Source of the DNA: Nautilus pompilius
Taxonomy: Eukaryota > Mollusca > Cephalopoda > Nautilida > Nautilidae
Direction: 5' to 3'
DNA length: 64,000 nucleotides
Assembly (NCBI GenBank): GCA_018389105.1
Contig: JACATO010001134.1
Span: forward strand, 1-64,000
This document shows positions 50,120 to 61,764 of this stretch, one piece after another; position 1 is the first letter of the stretch, and each line of letters starts with the position of its first letter. Both the position numbers and the translations under genes were made by a program. The notes beneath the pieces are model-generated. The model searched no databases, was not told the DNA's origin, and worked only from the letters and a program-made list of their open reading frames with translations.

Positions 50120-51069
50120 TGGGTTCTTTAGATTATTTCTTTTTTTAAAAAATGCGGTCTTTGTATGTCGAAATTTATACAAATCCACCTGATCTGGCTC
50201 AACGTCTTTGCCGATCGTCACTTCCGTAATTATCACCTGACCCACTTCGATAATGGCGACCATGAGAGCATTTACCCGTCTGGCTGTCGCATTTAAAGAG
50301 TAATTACACTGGCGATTGTCATTTAGAACCAGCAGTGACGATTTACAAGACATAAGCGTTTTAAGACGAGAGGAGGCACGAGATTTCAATAGCACGAACA
50401 ATAGGACCACCCGCCTATTCACCTACCTAATTTTCCCGTTATAAAAGACAGATTGATTGATTTCCATGAAACCCTAACCCGCACGAGTGATTGAGTCAAT
50501 CCTCAGCCATTTTGATTTCATCCTAATCCCGAAGTTTGCATAATCAGTGATCATTGTCGCCAAGACACGCACTAGCTTCGCGTTATATGCTACAAAAAAA
50601 AACAACAAAACAAACTAAAGCCTAGAGAGTTACCCGAGTTGCTTGCATTTTTGTGTGCGTGGGGGGTGCTTTGTTTTCTTCTCCCTTGACGGGCGATTTC
50701 GCCGTAGAGGAAGCGAGCACGGGTACAGTTGGCAATTAACGCCAAATAACTCGCGGAGACAGCCCGGTGTTCTTCCTCTTTCGCCTGGTTGTCTGTCTCT
50801 GCTCTTCGCGGCTGTTCCGAGAAAATCGGCGAGGTTCTAGAATTCCCGGAGAAACATATAAGGGTGCAAGGATTCGACGACCCCTGCAATGATTGGTTTC
50901 TCTCCATCTCTCTCTCTCTCTCTCCTCTCTCTCGCTCTCTCTCTCTGTGGCTGTGTCTGAGGGGATTCCGAAAACAAAGGCAATTTCTAAGTGCACTAGA
51001 CCGTTTTTGAAAAGTATAATGCGAGGTTTTTGTTGTTTTTTAAAATTTATTATTAGTGTAGTTACTGAC
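50118..51069. other. Non-coding spacer with CT tract
   Basis: A CT-rich run lies at 50909-50947. No gene was recognised. Confidence 0.4.
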
Positions 51070-51086
51070 TGGCAGAGAGAGAGAAA

Positions 51087-51143
<57 letters not shown>

Positions 51144-51533
51144 GACGTCATTACAGAGAGATGACGTAAGTAACAGAGAGAGAGAGAGAGAGACGACGTC
51201 ATTACAGAGACAGATGACGTAAGTACAGAGAGAGAGAGAGACGACGTCATTACAGAGACAGATGACGTAAGTACAGAGAGAGAGAGACGACGTCATTACA
51301 GAGACAGATGACGTAAGTACAGAGAGAGAGACTACGTCATTACAGAGAGATGACGTAAGTACAGAGAGAGAGAGACTACGTCATTACAGAGAGATGACGT
51401 AAGTACAGAGAGAGAGACGACGTCATTACAGAGACAGATGACGTAAGTACAGAGAGAGAGACTACGTCATTACAGAGAGATGACGTAAGTACAGAGAGAG
51501 AGAGACAAAGTCATTACAGAGAGATGACGTAAG

Positions 51534-51570
<37 letters not shown>
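51070..51570. repeat. GA-rich minisatellite with paired GACGTCAT and TGACGTAAGT sites
   Basis: After a (GA)n lead-in, nine units of about 44 bases each carry two cores: gacgacgtcattacagaga, then gatgacgtaagtacagaga, then GA filler. Some units have ACTACGTCAT instead of ACGACGTCAT. The array ends in pure GA. Confidence 0.95.
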
Positions 51571-51574
<4 letters not shown>

Positions 51575-51599
51575 AGAGGTGGAGAGCTTGCAGACTAAG

Positions 51600-51665
51600 A
51601 CCGGTAATGTAGCACTAGGTGGGTTAGACGCGATTTCAATGGGTGTCGGGTTTGAATCACACTCG
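51600..51665 (+). repeat. tRNA-derived SINE-like fragment
   Basis: tagcactaggtggg (A-box-like, near 51610) is followed by cgggtttgaatcac (B-box-like, near 51647), at a spacing consistent with a tRNA head. No cloverleaf was confirmed. Confidence 0.35.
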
Positions 51666-52705
51666 AGAATTAACGAGATGAGAGGAAATTGTGTATCTTG
51701 AGTAACTTAATGACTGTTTTAAAGGATAACATCTTAACACACTGCTTACACCGCATTCACATGTACTATTATGTGAAGCCGACACCTCCGTTCTTTGACA
51801 CGGTAATTAGATATCGGGTAACGATTGTCTTCTCTCCCGTTTAAGAGACAAAGCCTGGCGTTGCTCGGCCCCCTTTCTGGTCTAGAGAGGCCGTGTACTG
51901 CGATGGGGGTGAAGGGTTCCAGCAAACACACAAGAGGAACTATACGACATGATCGTCGTAAAGGCTGCACCTCTCACAGACTACAGGATTATCGTTTCAC
52001 TTAATTAAATCAAAAGTTATGAATAAATTAAGAAATGCAAAAGATAAACATACAAAAAACATTTTAAAAATGAACCTTAACAGAAGGAAAGAGACCCCCA
52101 CAAAATCTAATTATTTCTTTTTATTTAATGGCACTGCGGATTGTCGCGTATGTGTCCCCTCTCCCATATTTTAGCCGACCCCCTTCCCACCCGTTGCAGT
52201 TGTCAGATGCGCGCATTGAAAGCCACGTGCCGTACCCCAGTCACCGCTGGTGGTAATGGTAGGAGGTGTGAGGTGGAGGGGGGCAGTAATTCGCCGACCC
52301 CGTTCTCGAGCCAAGCGGGATAGGGCGACGTTATTGTTCGTGGAGTGGAACGCCCAATAATTCTGTAGGGTGTTTGTCTCCCATAAGCCAGCCGAAACTG
52401 CCAGGCCCTATAGGGCTTTGTTAACAACTGCTACGCGCCCCTTATGTACGTACATAAGTTTCTAATACTGTATATCTCCTGAAAAACAGTTTCCACACCT
52501 GTTCTAGCGAAGGTGCTGAGCTTCCATTTTGAAAACCAGTCGACTGTGTTACCCCGACATGGCGAGTCGGGGGGGTCCGTTTCGCACAAGCGTGTCGGTA
52601 AATTAGCGTCTATCAGTTTGTTTGTTTTGTTTTTTTTTAAGGCCGAAATGCCCTCCCCCATTCATGGCAATTCAAGCGGGTGAGGGCGATGTCAGACATG
52701 CAGTT
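51666..52705. other. Non-coding spacer
   Basis: No gene was recognised. Confidence 0.4.
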
Positions 52706-52801
52706 GGTTCAGAGAGAGAGAGAGAGATGGAGAGAGATGGAAAGAGAGAGAGAGAAGAGAGAGAGAAGAAGAGAGAGAGAGAAGAGAGAGAGAGGGAAGG
52801 A

Positions 52802-52832
<31 letters not shown>

Positions 52833-53330
52833 TGGAGAGAGAGAGAGAGAGAGATTCTCGAAGAGAGAGAATGGAGAGAAGAGAGCTGGAGAGAGAGATA
52901 TTCTGGAGACGAGAGATTGGAGAGCGCGCTCTAGATCGACGCTCTTTCTCGAGCTCTCTTCTTTTCAGATCTCGTCGATGGATCTCTACTGCTCCTCTCG
53001 CTCTCTTATTGGGACTCGCCTCTCTATGTCTCCTCTCTCTCATTCTCTTATTTGCTCTCAGCGACGCTCTTTTTCTCTCTCTCTCTCTCGCTCGCTCTCT
53101 CTCTCGCTCTCTCTCTCTCTGCGCTCTCTCTCCGATGGTTCTAGGCTCTCTCGCTCTTTCTCTCTCGCGCTCGCGCGCTCGCTCGCTGCTGTATCTCGAG
53201 CTCTCGCTCTCTCTCTCCGCCTGCTCGCTATCGCTCTCGGTCGAGCTGTTTCTTTCGCTCTCCCCCCTTCCTCTCTTTCGCGATCTCGCTCTCGATTTTC
53301 CTCGTCTCTCCTCTCTCTTCGATCTTCGCT
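52706..53330. repeat. GA-rich tract switching to CT-rich tract
   Basis: 52706-52925 is almost wholly GA/GAA. 52940-53330 is almost wholly CT with CGCT interruptions. The switch makes the two halves complementary and able to fold back. Open frames on both strands (up to 262 residues of Arg/Glu then Leu/Ser) are composition artefacts. Confidence 0.93.
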
Positions 53331-55196
53331 TGCCTCCCCGGTCTTTCTCCCGCCCCCGCCCTCCTGTGTTTTTGTGTGATCCCCTTTCAGATCGCTTCCT
53401 GTTCCAGTGACCGACGATCTGACAGCCGAACCCGAGAGGCGATTTAACACCCCATCCTCAATCAAATCTAGAGGTTTTCAGATGTGTACCTGTATGGTGT
53501 ACCGGTAAACCAAGCACCTGTGTCACCCCTGCAGACAGGTAAACGATGTAGGAAAGATTATGCCCACCCCTCATCTAAGCAATTTTTTAATAGGAACTAC
53601 ATCCGCTGTACTGAAAATAATGAGCTATCATTTACCACAGGAAAGCTACTGTTGGAAGAAAGCCGAGCTTTTATTCACACGAAATATAACGTTGCATTTA
53701 TTCATTACGTCCCATTGTTCTTCTACAGGTGGCACCACCGTACGCATTACAGGTGGAGTCTGCCATAAATAGTGCGTTGAAACAAAAAAAAGAGCAGTAA
53801 CAGTTTAGTTTGTTTGTTTTTTTTTTTTTTTGAGTCGCCATCACTTCAAATTGTGGTCAAAGGGAGATAATTCATATTTAAAAAAAAAAAACGCACTATT
53901 TTTCGTCTGTTCTCTTTTGTTGTTCGAAAAGGGAAAGATTTTCCGGCAGTCGTCATGATGCGAAAATAAGCTTTTATGATTGGAATGCACAGGTGGAACA
54001 CCTTTTAAAAATTTTTCAGCTCTCAGGCCCCATGACGACGACTTCGCGGCAGAAAATGACAAGAACACAAACCGTATATAGCCGTATACGTAAGCACCTT
54101 AAATAGGGGGTCATCACTCACGGTGGACCCTCGCCGTGTGTGCACCATTATGTCCATATTACGTTATCATATTTACCTCCCTTCGTTGGTCGCCAGTCTT
54201 TCTATTGTGGCTCTTGTCGCTGACTTATTATTATTTTTTTAAATGTATTATTAGATTACTTAAAACTCTGCAAATAAATAATAAATAGAGTATATGAGAG
54301 AGAGAGAGAGAGAGAGCAAATTAACCCTTCGTTTTCCAGAATTGCTTACCCTTCGCCCATCAACTGGCTCGTTTCAGTCAGTTTTCATTTTAATTCCTGC
54401 CGAAAGTAAAAGAAAGAAAAAGAAAAAAAAAATGTGTAAGTTTTAAATTCGAATACTTCTCCCACGTGTGCGGGCGACAGGGTGGCTCTCCTGTCAGGAA
54501 GACCAAAGATGACACACCGTGTGCGTCACTGTTGTGCAATGCCGCATTTCGTTTGATCGACTGTGTCATAGCCGAGCAAGATAACGAACTGTTGTTGGTG
54601 CCTGCTGACGTGGTTGCCTTTTTATGCTCCCGTTTATATATAGAAACCCTAAAACGCCAGAGTTGGTGGGTGGTGGAGGGGGGGTGGAGTCTTCGAATAT
54701 CGATATGACAACATCTAATTCGTTGATTCTTAAATGAATTTCATATGTCGTAGGATCCGAGTCTTAAATAAAAGTAATGGTTGCCTGTGTAGCGAACAGA
54801 CCGCACGTGCTAAAAAATACATCGATATTTCTCAAACATCATTTTAACTCTCCAGCTAATAAAACAGTCACAAGAGACTCCTTCTAATGTGGCTGGCAGC
54901 CACTCCCTCCCTCCCCTCTCCACCTCCACCCACCCACCCAGACTGATAAATTGGTCGACTTTAATTCTTTCCGCTCGTTTTTATGTTAATTATTAAAAGA
55001 CAGAGTTACGTCCCTTCAAGAATAAACTTATTATCTAAATATACTATTTAGAATGCAAGATAGTTACGCTATCTGTATGTTGTTGTTTTTTTAGTGTGTA
55101 TGTGTGTGTGTGTGTGTGGGTGGGTGGTCCAGTGTTGAATGAGGTGCAGGTGCGTATTCAGGTATACACGAGTGCGCCGCACAACACGATAGATCT
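53331..55196. other. Non-coding region without recognised gene
   Basis: Short GA run at 54296-54314 and a GT run near 55102-55120. No gene was recognised. Confidence 0.4.
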
Positions 55197-55204
55197 GCTT
55201 AGAG
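55197..55204. repeat. Target-site duplication, left (GCTTAGAG)
   Basis: This 8-base sequence is repeated exactly at 58358-58365, the duplication length expected for hAT insertion. Confidence 0.95.
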
Positions 55205-55735
55205 CAGTGGTTCTCAACCCTTTTTTGGGCCCATGCCCCACCTAATCACCTCTAAAATCCTGATGCCCCCATGTGGTGATATATAATTCTTATCATTTAA
55301 AAAGTTAACTCCGTTTCAGCTGAAGAAGCTTAAAACGCCAATACCTTGGTTTAAACAAGCTTCAAAAGAACATGGCATCCATGAAAAATGAAATAAACAA
55401 AAGACAGTTAAAGTTGTGAGCAAGAAATTACTGAAAAAATTGTAAGAAAAAATATTAAGTGGTATTAGATTTTAATAATGATACATGATAATAAGAGAGA
55501 ATTCACACAGGTAATAAAGAGAGAGAAAATTTCTATATTTATGAAAATATTTGTGGATTGTCTCATACAAAAACAGCAAATAAAAATTCAAAACAGAAAC
55601 TGAAATGTACTATGAACACAAAAACTAATTTGAATGGAAGCTTATTTGATCATTTTAATTACTGTACAATAAAGTATAGGTTCCTATCAAATGCAAAATG
55701 CCATTTGAGCACACCTCAAGAAAAGCGGAATAAAG

Positions 55736-57507
55736 TTAGTGAGACCCTTGTGCTTCATGCCTGCTGCAAAGAGATTTTATATTAGGCACTAATTTAGTCA
55801 GCTTTAGTCTCAAATCTCCTCGTTTACTGATATCCAGTGAATTTCTTTTCTTCAGTAGCAAATCATTTACAACGCTAAAGCCACATTCAGCTAAATATGA
55901 AGATGGAAACGGTAACAACAGTTTCCTTGCAAAGCTAGTTGAATTTGGGTATTTAGTTTCTGTCTCATCACAAAGCCATGCCATCGCTCCTTTTATGTTG
56001 AATAAAGTTTTAACTGACTCATCATTTTTTATTTCCGAGAGTTCTTCTTGGTACTGCACCTGAAACATCAGATAAATCCACAAGCACTGGCTGCATCACC
56101 CACGATGGAAAATTAATCTGTTTTAAATCAGAAAATCTTTCTTTAAAATCAGAGGCCAATATTTTCAGATGATCCACAATGACAAGCACAGCAGCCTCAG
56201 TCGGCTCACATTTTTTTAGCCAATGAAATTGGTCAAAATTTTTGTCAGAAATATTTTTTTGGCATAACTCGATAAATGAAATAAAGCCAAATATCTTCGC
56301 CTTTGCATCAACAAGTGTTTTATTTGTTCCTTGAAGTTGTTTATTCAACACATTCAGTTTTTCGAAAATATCTGCTAAATAACTCAAAAACGCTTTTCCA
56401 TCAACGGTTAGCAGGTGCTTCATTTCAGGCTTGTCACTTAGAAAGCCACTAAGTTCATCAAACAGTTCCATGAATCTTTTCAAACAATTCCCTTTCGAAA
56501 GCCACCGTACCTCAGTGTGAAGTAAAAGTCTCACATAGTCTGAATTGTTATCTTCACAAAATTTCTCGAAAAGACGCTCACATTTGGCATTAGTTTTGAT
56601 AGCATTGATAGATTTTATAACTGATTTCAGTACCTCATTAAGTACAGGAGAAATATTTTTCGACACTAAGTTCTCTCTATGAATAACACAGTGCACAAGA
56701 AGCATCTCCGGATTCTCATCTTTCATCAATTTTAAGCAGCCATTTTTCTTGCCCATCATAACAGGAGCACCATCAGCTGCACAAGATGTTATGTTTTCCA
56801 TTGGTATATTATTGATATCTAAGTAGTATTTTAGTTTATTATATATATATATAGCAGGGCGGTAGTGGTGGTATCTAAAGATTTGCAGAATAACATTTCT
56901 TCAACAAATTCACCTTTATCAATATATCTTACATAAGTTAGCAATAAGGCCTCACTGCCTCTCACAGTTGATTCATCCATTTGTACTGAGAATTTTCTTG
57001 ATTTCAGCTTTTCAACAAGTTGTGTTTCAATATCTTCACTCATTTCATCTATTCTTCTCCTAACAGTGTCGTTACTGAGTGGCATGGCTTTAACATCTTT
57101 GTCATCTTTTTCCAGAACTGTTTTAAGAAATGCAGATATTGATGGTTTAATTAAATCCTCCCCTATAGTATGATTTTTTCCAGATTTAGCAATGAGTAAA
57201 GAAATTTCATAACTTGCCTCAAGAGTACGACTGATAGTAACAGTTTGTGCAGTGAACAGAGACTTTATTGTTGATCTTTTTTCAAACTTATTCTTTAAAG
57301 ATTTGAAGTAATTCAAATCTGAATTTACATACGCACTATGTTTCGCCTTCAAATGCGCCTCAAGACGACCTCGTTTCATTGATTCGTTGGTCAAGCATTG
57401 TTGGCATAAGAGACAGAAAGGTGACCTTTCATCATGAGCAGCGGGTATGAAACCAAATTTCAAAAATTCCTCTGAATACTGACGAACTTTCTTTTTGCAC
57501 TACTCAT
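55736..57507 (-). pseudogene. hAT transposase pseudogene (BED finger, ZBED5-like)
   Basis: This transposase is readable nearly end to end but in several frames. The likely original start is ATG at 57505-57507 (MSSAKRK). A shift in the A-rich run after it leads into VRQYSEEFLKFGF. A BED-type zinc finger follows (CLLC ... HLKAKH, about 57360-57420). Catalytic-core motifs are visible: QMDEST (near 56975), AADGAPVM (near 56775), the hAT C-x2-H motif CVIH (near 56690) and TEVRWLSKG (near 56505). The C-terminus holds the hAT dimerisation region (PSSYLAECGFSVVNDLLLKKRNSL) and ends at 55736. Frame breaks lie at the A-run near 57500, at a TA microsatellite near 56840-56850 with loss of the usual GEDVF-type segment, and near 56060 (DLSDVS to QYQEELSEI). 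The acidic triad looks present, but no full-length enzyme can be made. Confidence 0.95.
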
Positions 57508-58325
57508 TTTATGCATAGGGGCTGTGACTGAAATAAATGAGTAATCTTAAGAAGTGAAATGCACTTTCAGAATTTAAGACGTTTAAGTTAACACAAAAAT
57601 GAAATAAAATAATTAGAACGTTCAAGTAAACACATAAATGAAATGAAGTTAACACATAATTAATAAAACAATGCCGATTCGTTTTATACAGCATATAAGG
57701 ACAGACAGTGCGGTACACACCAGATTTTTACGAATGTGTGAGAAATTTGTATCACACGTATTGACGATAATCGTCTGACAAAAATATGCACACACACATA
57801 CACAATGAATTTGGCAAGACTGTTGTATTATATTAGCATTTGGACTATTAAGTTTTCATCTCTGACACTTTATGTATCTTCTCGTATCATCATAATACTA
57901 AACAATCAAATATATTCACGAGCAACCAAAGAAATATGTATCAATTACCTTGCGTGAAAACACCAAAACAACTTCTTTGTTTACGAGCTCTGAATTTTCA
58001 GAAAATGGAAATGCTCTCCTTTGAGAGAAAACGGAGGAAACAGTTATTATAATGGTAACTTAGCAAAAGCCCTTTGAATCGCATTTCTAAATCAAATTCA
58101 ATAAATAAGGTTCTTCCATGACCTCGTGCACTTTGTGTGACGTGCATGAAGAGCGATGGCACAGTGATTATGTAATAACTATACAATAAAATAATATTTA
58201 CTCAAAATAGCATCTGAAACATAAACTTTACCTGATGGAAAATCCAAAAAATAAAAATCGAAAATTTGGACCCAGACCTCTTCATTCGTACTCAATTGCC
58301 CCCTTAAAAATCGAATTGCCCACCT

Positions 58326-58343
58326 GTGGGGCGTACGCCCCAC
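58326..58343. repeat. 18-bp perfect palindrome in hAT end
   Basis: gtggggcgtacgccccac is its own reverse complement. The left end has a looser counterpart, gggcccatgccccac, so it may be a subterminal transposase-binding or hairpin site. Confidence 0.9.
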
Positions 58344-58357
58344 GTTGAGAACCACTG

Positions 58358-58365
58358 GCTTAGAG
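58358..58365. repeat. Target-site duplication, right (GCTTAGAG)
   Basis: Exact copy of 55197-55204. Confidence 0.95.
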
Positions 58366-60040
58366 AAAAGGCAATCAAGTGCGCGCGTCATAATTGTGCA
58401 AAATTCTCTATGACGTTTGCGTGACTTTCCGATGCTGCTGTTCAGTTCTTACCTCAACAAAGCTAAGAAAAGTTGATAACCTCGAAATAAGGATATTCCA
58501 TTCCATTTCTTATATTCATTTAATTTATTAGTGACTCTCTAGCACTGAAACTGGTTGATGTTAGAAGTGCGGACGGAGCTCAGCGGTTCTTTACCCAAGC
58601 GATGACTGGAACTCGAACCGCCGGCTGTGTTCCCGAATCGGGACGGAAATCAGACACCAGTAAAATGCGACCAGAAACCCCCCCTTCTTCCCTTTACCCG
58701 CTTTACTATCTCCGGGGGTAACCCTGCGCAGTCTGAGATGGAAATGCCGTCTCTTTGTCTCGGGTCTGGCGATGCTTTCCAAAATAAATCAGAACGATCG
58801 AGAAAACATCTATTGGGGAGGAGGGCCACACAAAGGCAGCAGCTGGACTTGTACAAAGCGTACCTGTATTATTTTCCAGGTGGTAATCGTTATTACTGTT
58901 CGTTGTACCTCTCGTATCAGAGCAATATGACGTAGCCAGGCGACCCCTAGCGCTAAAATAATTCATCGAGCATAGGAAAGCATATTCCCATAAAAACGTT
59001 TAGTGTGACATAGGTTCGAAACATTTTCATTTTTGCAGGTCTGGGTTTTCTAACGGCGATACGTTAACATATGTGAAACTAGATGCATTTTAAAGTTGAT
59101 TTAAGGAAGAAATATGGATGCGTGGTTAAGACTCTGCGAAACGGTTCTCTGCCCTGTGCGAGGGCAAGAACTCGCTGACAACAGTGCCCGAGAGACTGGC
59201 CTGGGAAACAGCGAATACCATTATTTTGCCGATAGCCGTCGCAAACGTAATTTTTTTCCGAATGCCGCCAAGTGCCGACCTGACGAGTAATGGCGGAGCA
59301 GTCGTTCTTGCCGTGGTGTCGCTGTTGGAGGTTTTACGGTTAGATTTTCCACAGCATTGGCATTAAACTTCGCGCTAACATCGGCCGCAGATCTACGAGA
59401 AATGTCGAGATCCTTGACTCTGGCTGCACTCTGTTAAACTCCAGTTTAGTTTTGATTATATATTTTAAAAATGGATGTGATGTCATTCCGGCAGCTTTCT
59501 ACATCTTTGAATAAGAGGAACAAGAAATTATAACAAACCGAAACTGAAGTTCTGCACTCGCTCGAAACGAAAGTCCATAAAAGTTGCTTGAAAGATGCAT
59601 ACGATGCTACTCTAAATATTGCAACTTTACTTAGTATCCCTTCTATAACCAAAGGCCTCGGATGCCGTTCGATACGAAAACTTTCAGCATGATGGTAAAT
59701 ACGTAAAAATATTTCATACGCATACATTTTTATATAAGTACATGGTATGGATGAAATAATGGCAGAGTGATGACAGAAAGTGGAAGCAACTTTGCGAGTT
59801 TGCCCTGCTTTAATAAGAAACATCAAAGTATTTCGGAAAAATACAGGGCAGGAAAGTTAAAAATGAAAGCAACTGCATCGTGTTGCCTGATTAGAAAGCC
59901 AAAGTCTGCCATCATATCTGCGCTAATTAGATTCATTCGTGATGTATTCGTCGAAAATACCGAACAAGATCTGCTGTAGGCGAGAGACAAAAAAATTAAC
60001 TTCGAATATGTTTGCAAATTAATTTAAAACAGACGCACAC

Positions 60041-60045
<5 letters not shown>
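58366..60045. other. Non-coding region without recognised gene
   Basis: A B-box-like ggttcgagttcc lies on the minus strand near 58607-58620, and gtggttaagactctg near 59131 looks like a SINE A-box. Minus-strand open frame 59446-59826 (126 residues) has no recognised motif. Confidence 0.4.
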
Positions 60046-60097
<52 letters not shown>

Positions 60098-60110
60098 AGA
60101 GGAGAGAGAC
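60046..60110. repeat. (GA)n microsatellite
   Basis: A long GA run, slightly interrupted at the right end. Confidence 0.95.
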
Positions 60111-60139
60111 AACAATGTGTAGGGTATGCAAAGCATTTG

Positions 60140-60290
60140 GCCACACGGCCGTAGAGGTAGCGCGCTCGTTTACCACTATTGCCGTCGAACTCTCCAGCCA
60201 TCCTGATACGGGTCAGGACGGGATTTTTTTCCGGATACCTCGGTTTCTTCCCACCACTAAAACGGAACGACCCCTTCCCCATAAAGCTAG
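60140..60290 (+). repeat. SINE-like element with tRNA head
   Basis: gtagaggtagcgcgctcg (A-box-like, 60151-60168) is followed by gccgtcgaactctcc (B-box-like, about 60181-60195) and then ccggatacctcggtttcttccc, a string like one common in many animal dispersed repeats. The order, head then body, fits a SINE. Confidence 0.45.
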
Positions 60291-60537
60291 TTTAGCGCAC
60301 GCGGCGCGGATCCCCCCCCGGGTTCTAGGACCCCATAGGCAAGCCAAAGCTCTCCTACACTGGACAGAGAGGATCACAAAAATAAAAAAAAGAATTTATC
60401 TCCATTTCTTCAAAGGAAGGTTAGGCTAAATGTTTATAGCTTTCGTATGGCTTGCCCTGTATCCCTCATCACTCACTTTTCCCCTTTTTTCCTCCTTCTG
60501 CTTCATCATCTTTTCTTCGTCTTCTGCTCCGCGTTTC

Positions 60538-60586
60538 TCTCTCTCTCTCTCTCTCTCTGCTCTCTCTTCTCCCTCTCTCTTCCTCA

Positions 60587-60618
<32 letters not shown>

Positions 60619-60775
60619 CTCGTATTGACGTCATGTCTTCATCTCTCTTTACTGACGTCATCTCTCTCTGTATTGACGTCATATCTCCCTCTGTAATGTC
60701 TTCATCTCTCTTTACTGACGTCATCTCTCTCTCTCTCTCTCTCCTCCTCTCTCTCTCTCTCTCTCTCTCTCTCCC
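60538..60775. repeat. CT-rich array with four TGACGTCA cores
   Basis: (CT)n flanks a short block (60621-60725) with TGACGTCA at 60626, 60653, 60674 and 60716. Read on the minus strand the units are gatgacgtcagtaaagagaga and atatgacgtcaatacagag, matching the GA-type arrays elsewhere but in opposite orientation. Confidence 0.93.
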
Positions 60776-61764
60776 CTAATTTTGGCCTTCTCTGGCACTG
60801 CTCCGTCTACCACACAAACTCGCCGTTTGTAAATTCTGCCTTCATCTGTCACCCATTGTTTAAACTCTCGAGGCGTCCCAACGAAAAGCACCAGTCTTCC
60901 AAAGACTACGAAGCTTGGGAGGGGAGGAACTACCATCGTCTATTTGCTAAATCGTGTGGTTACATCGAGCGCGTAGTTAATTATATTTAATAATTCTCCT
61001 TTGAGAATTTATCACGAGTTATCACCACTTGCCTACCAACAGGGGCCGTGCACACCTGAAATATACCTCGCAGTGCGATTTTATTATGAAATTAATTTGC
61101 CGGCCCTGAAATGAACAACCGCCGCGTGGTGTGGGAAACGACCCAACTGTTTTTTCCGCTGTGGTATTAAGCTATCTTACCCTTGTAAATCACTGGCCGA
61201 CCGAGGGAGCGCGTGGGAGGAGGGGTAAAGAAGGGGGGAAGGGGTGATGGTTTGTCGAGTCTCGGCGAAGCAAATTAGCCAATCGACACAACTGGGCTTC
61301 CCCACTCCTCCCCTCCCCCTAAACCGCGATCGATTCCGGTGTTCATTTCTCGCACGAACATCCCGCGGGAACAGGGTCCGGGGATAGCCGGACGTCCTCA
61401 TCAAATTCGCATACACCCATCGCCAGCCCCGCCCGTGATTATGCAAACCCTGCCGCTTCTTTTCCACGCTTATAAAAGTTTTTTTGGGGGGTGTTGTTGT
61501 TGTTGTTGTTGTTTGCTGTTGTTGTTTTTGTTTTAAAGGGAGAGGCGGTGATTTATGTACCTCAATGCGCGCGCGACACGATAGCAAACCTTCAAATTCC
61601 CTACCTCCCAGTACTTTGTCTGAATCGACCTTCGTTTAAACCGCGTGTTTGTTTTTTTTTTTTTATTTTTTAAAGACTTGTTTAAAATTCAACAGAAGAG
61701 AACAAGAGTTTACACAGCACCGTTTCTTGGTCCCCAAGGTGTGTTACCATAGTTACCGTTTGAA
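60776..61764. other. Non-coding spacer with (TTG)n run
   Basis: A TTG run lies at 61492-61527. The region 61170-61450 is GC-richer. No gene was recognised. Confidence 0.4.

Larger units (their letters stand above)
55205..58357 (-). mobile_element. hAT transposon, ZBED-type, inactive
   Basis: This 3153-base DNA transposon has terminal inverted repeats beginning CAGTGGTTCTCAAC (14 bases identical at both ends), flanked by perfect 8-base target duplications. Near the right end lies a perfect 18-base palindrome (58326-58343). The element encodes one BED-finger transposase on the minus strand, broken by frame changes. The intact duplication and repeats suggest a fairly recent insertion. Confidence 0.97.

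Noticed and set aside
52622..53465. 262-residue and 135-residue open frames in GA/CT DNA
   Set aside because: Homopurine/homopyrimidine composition rarely makes stops. The sequences are low complexity with no domain.
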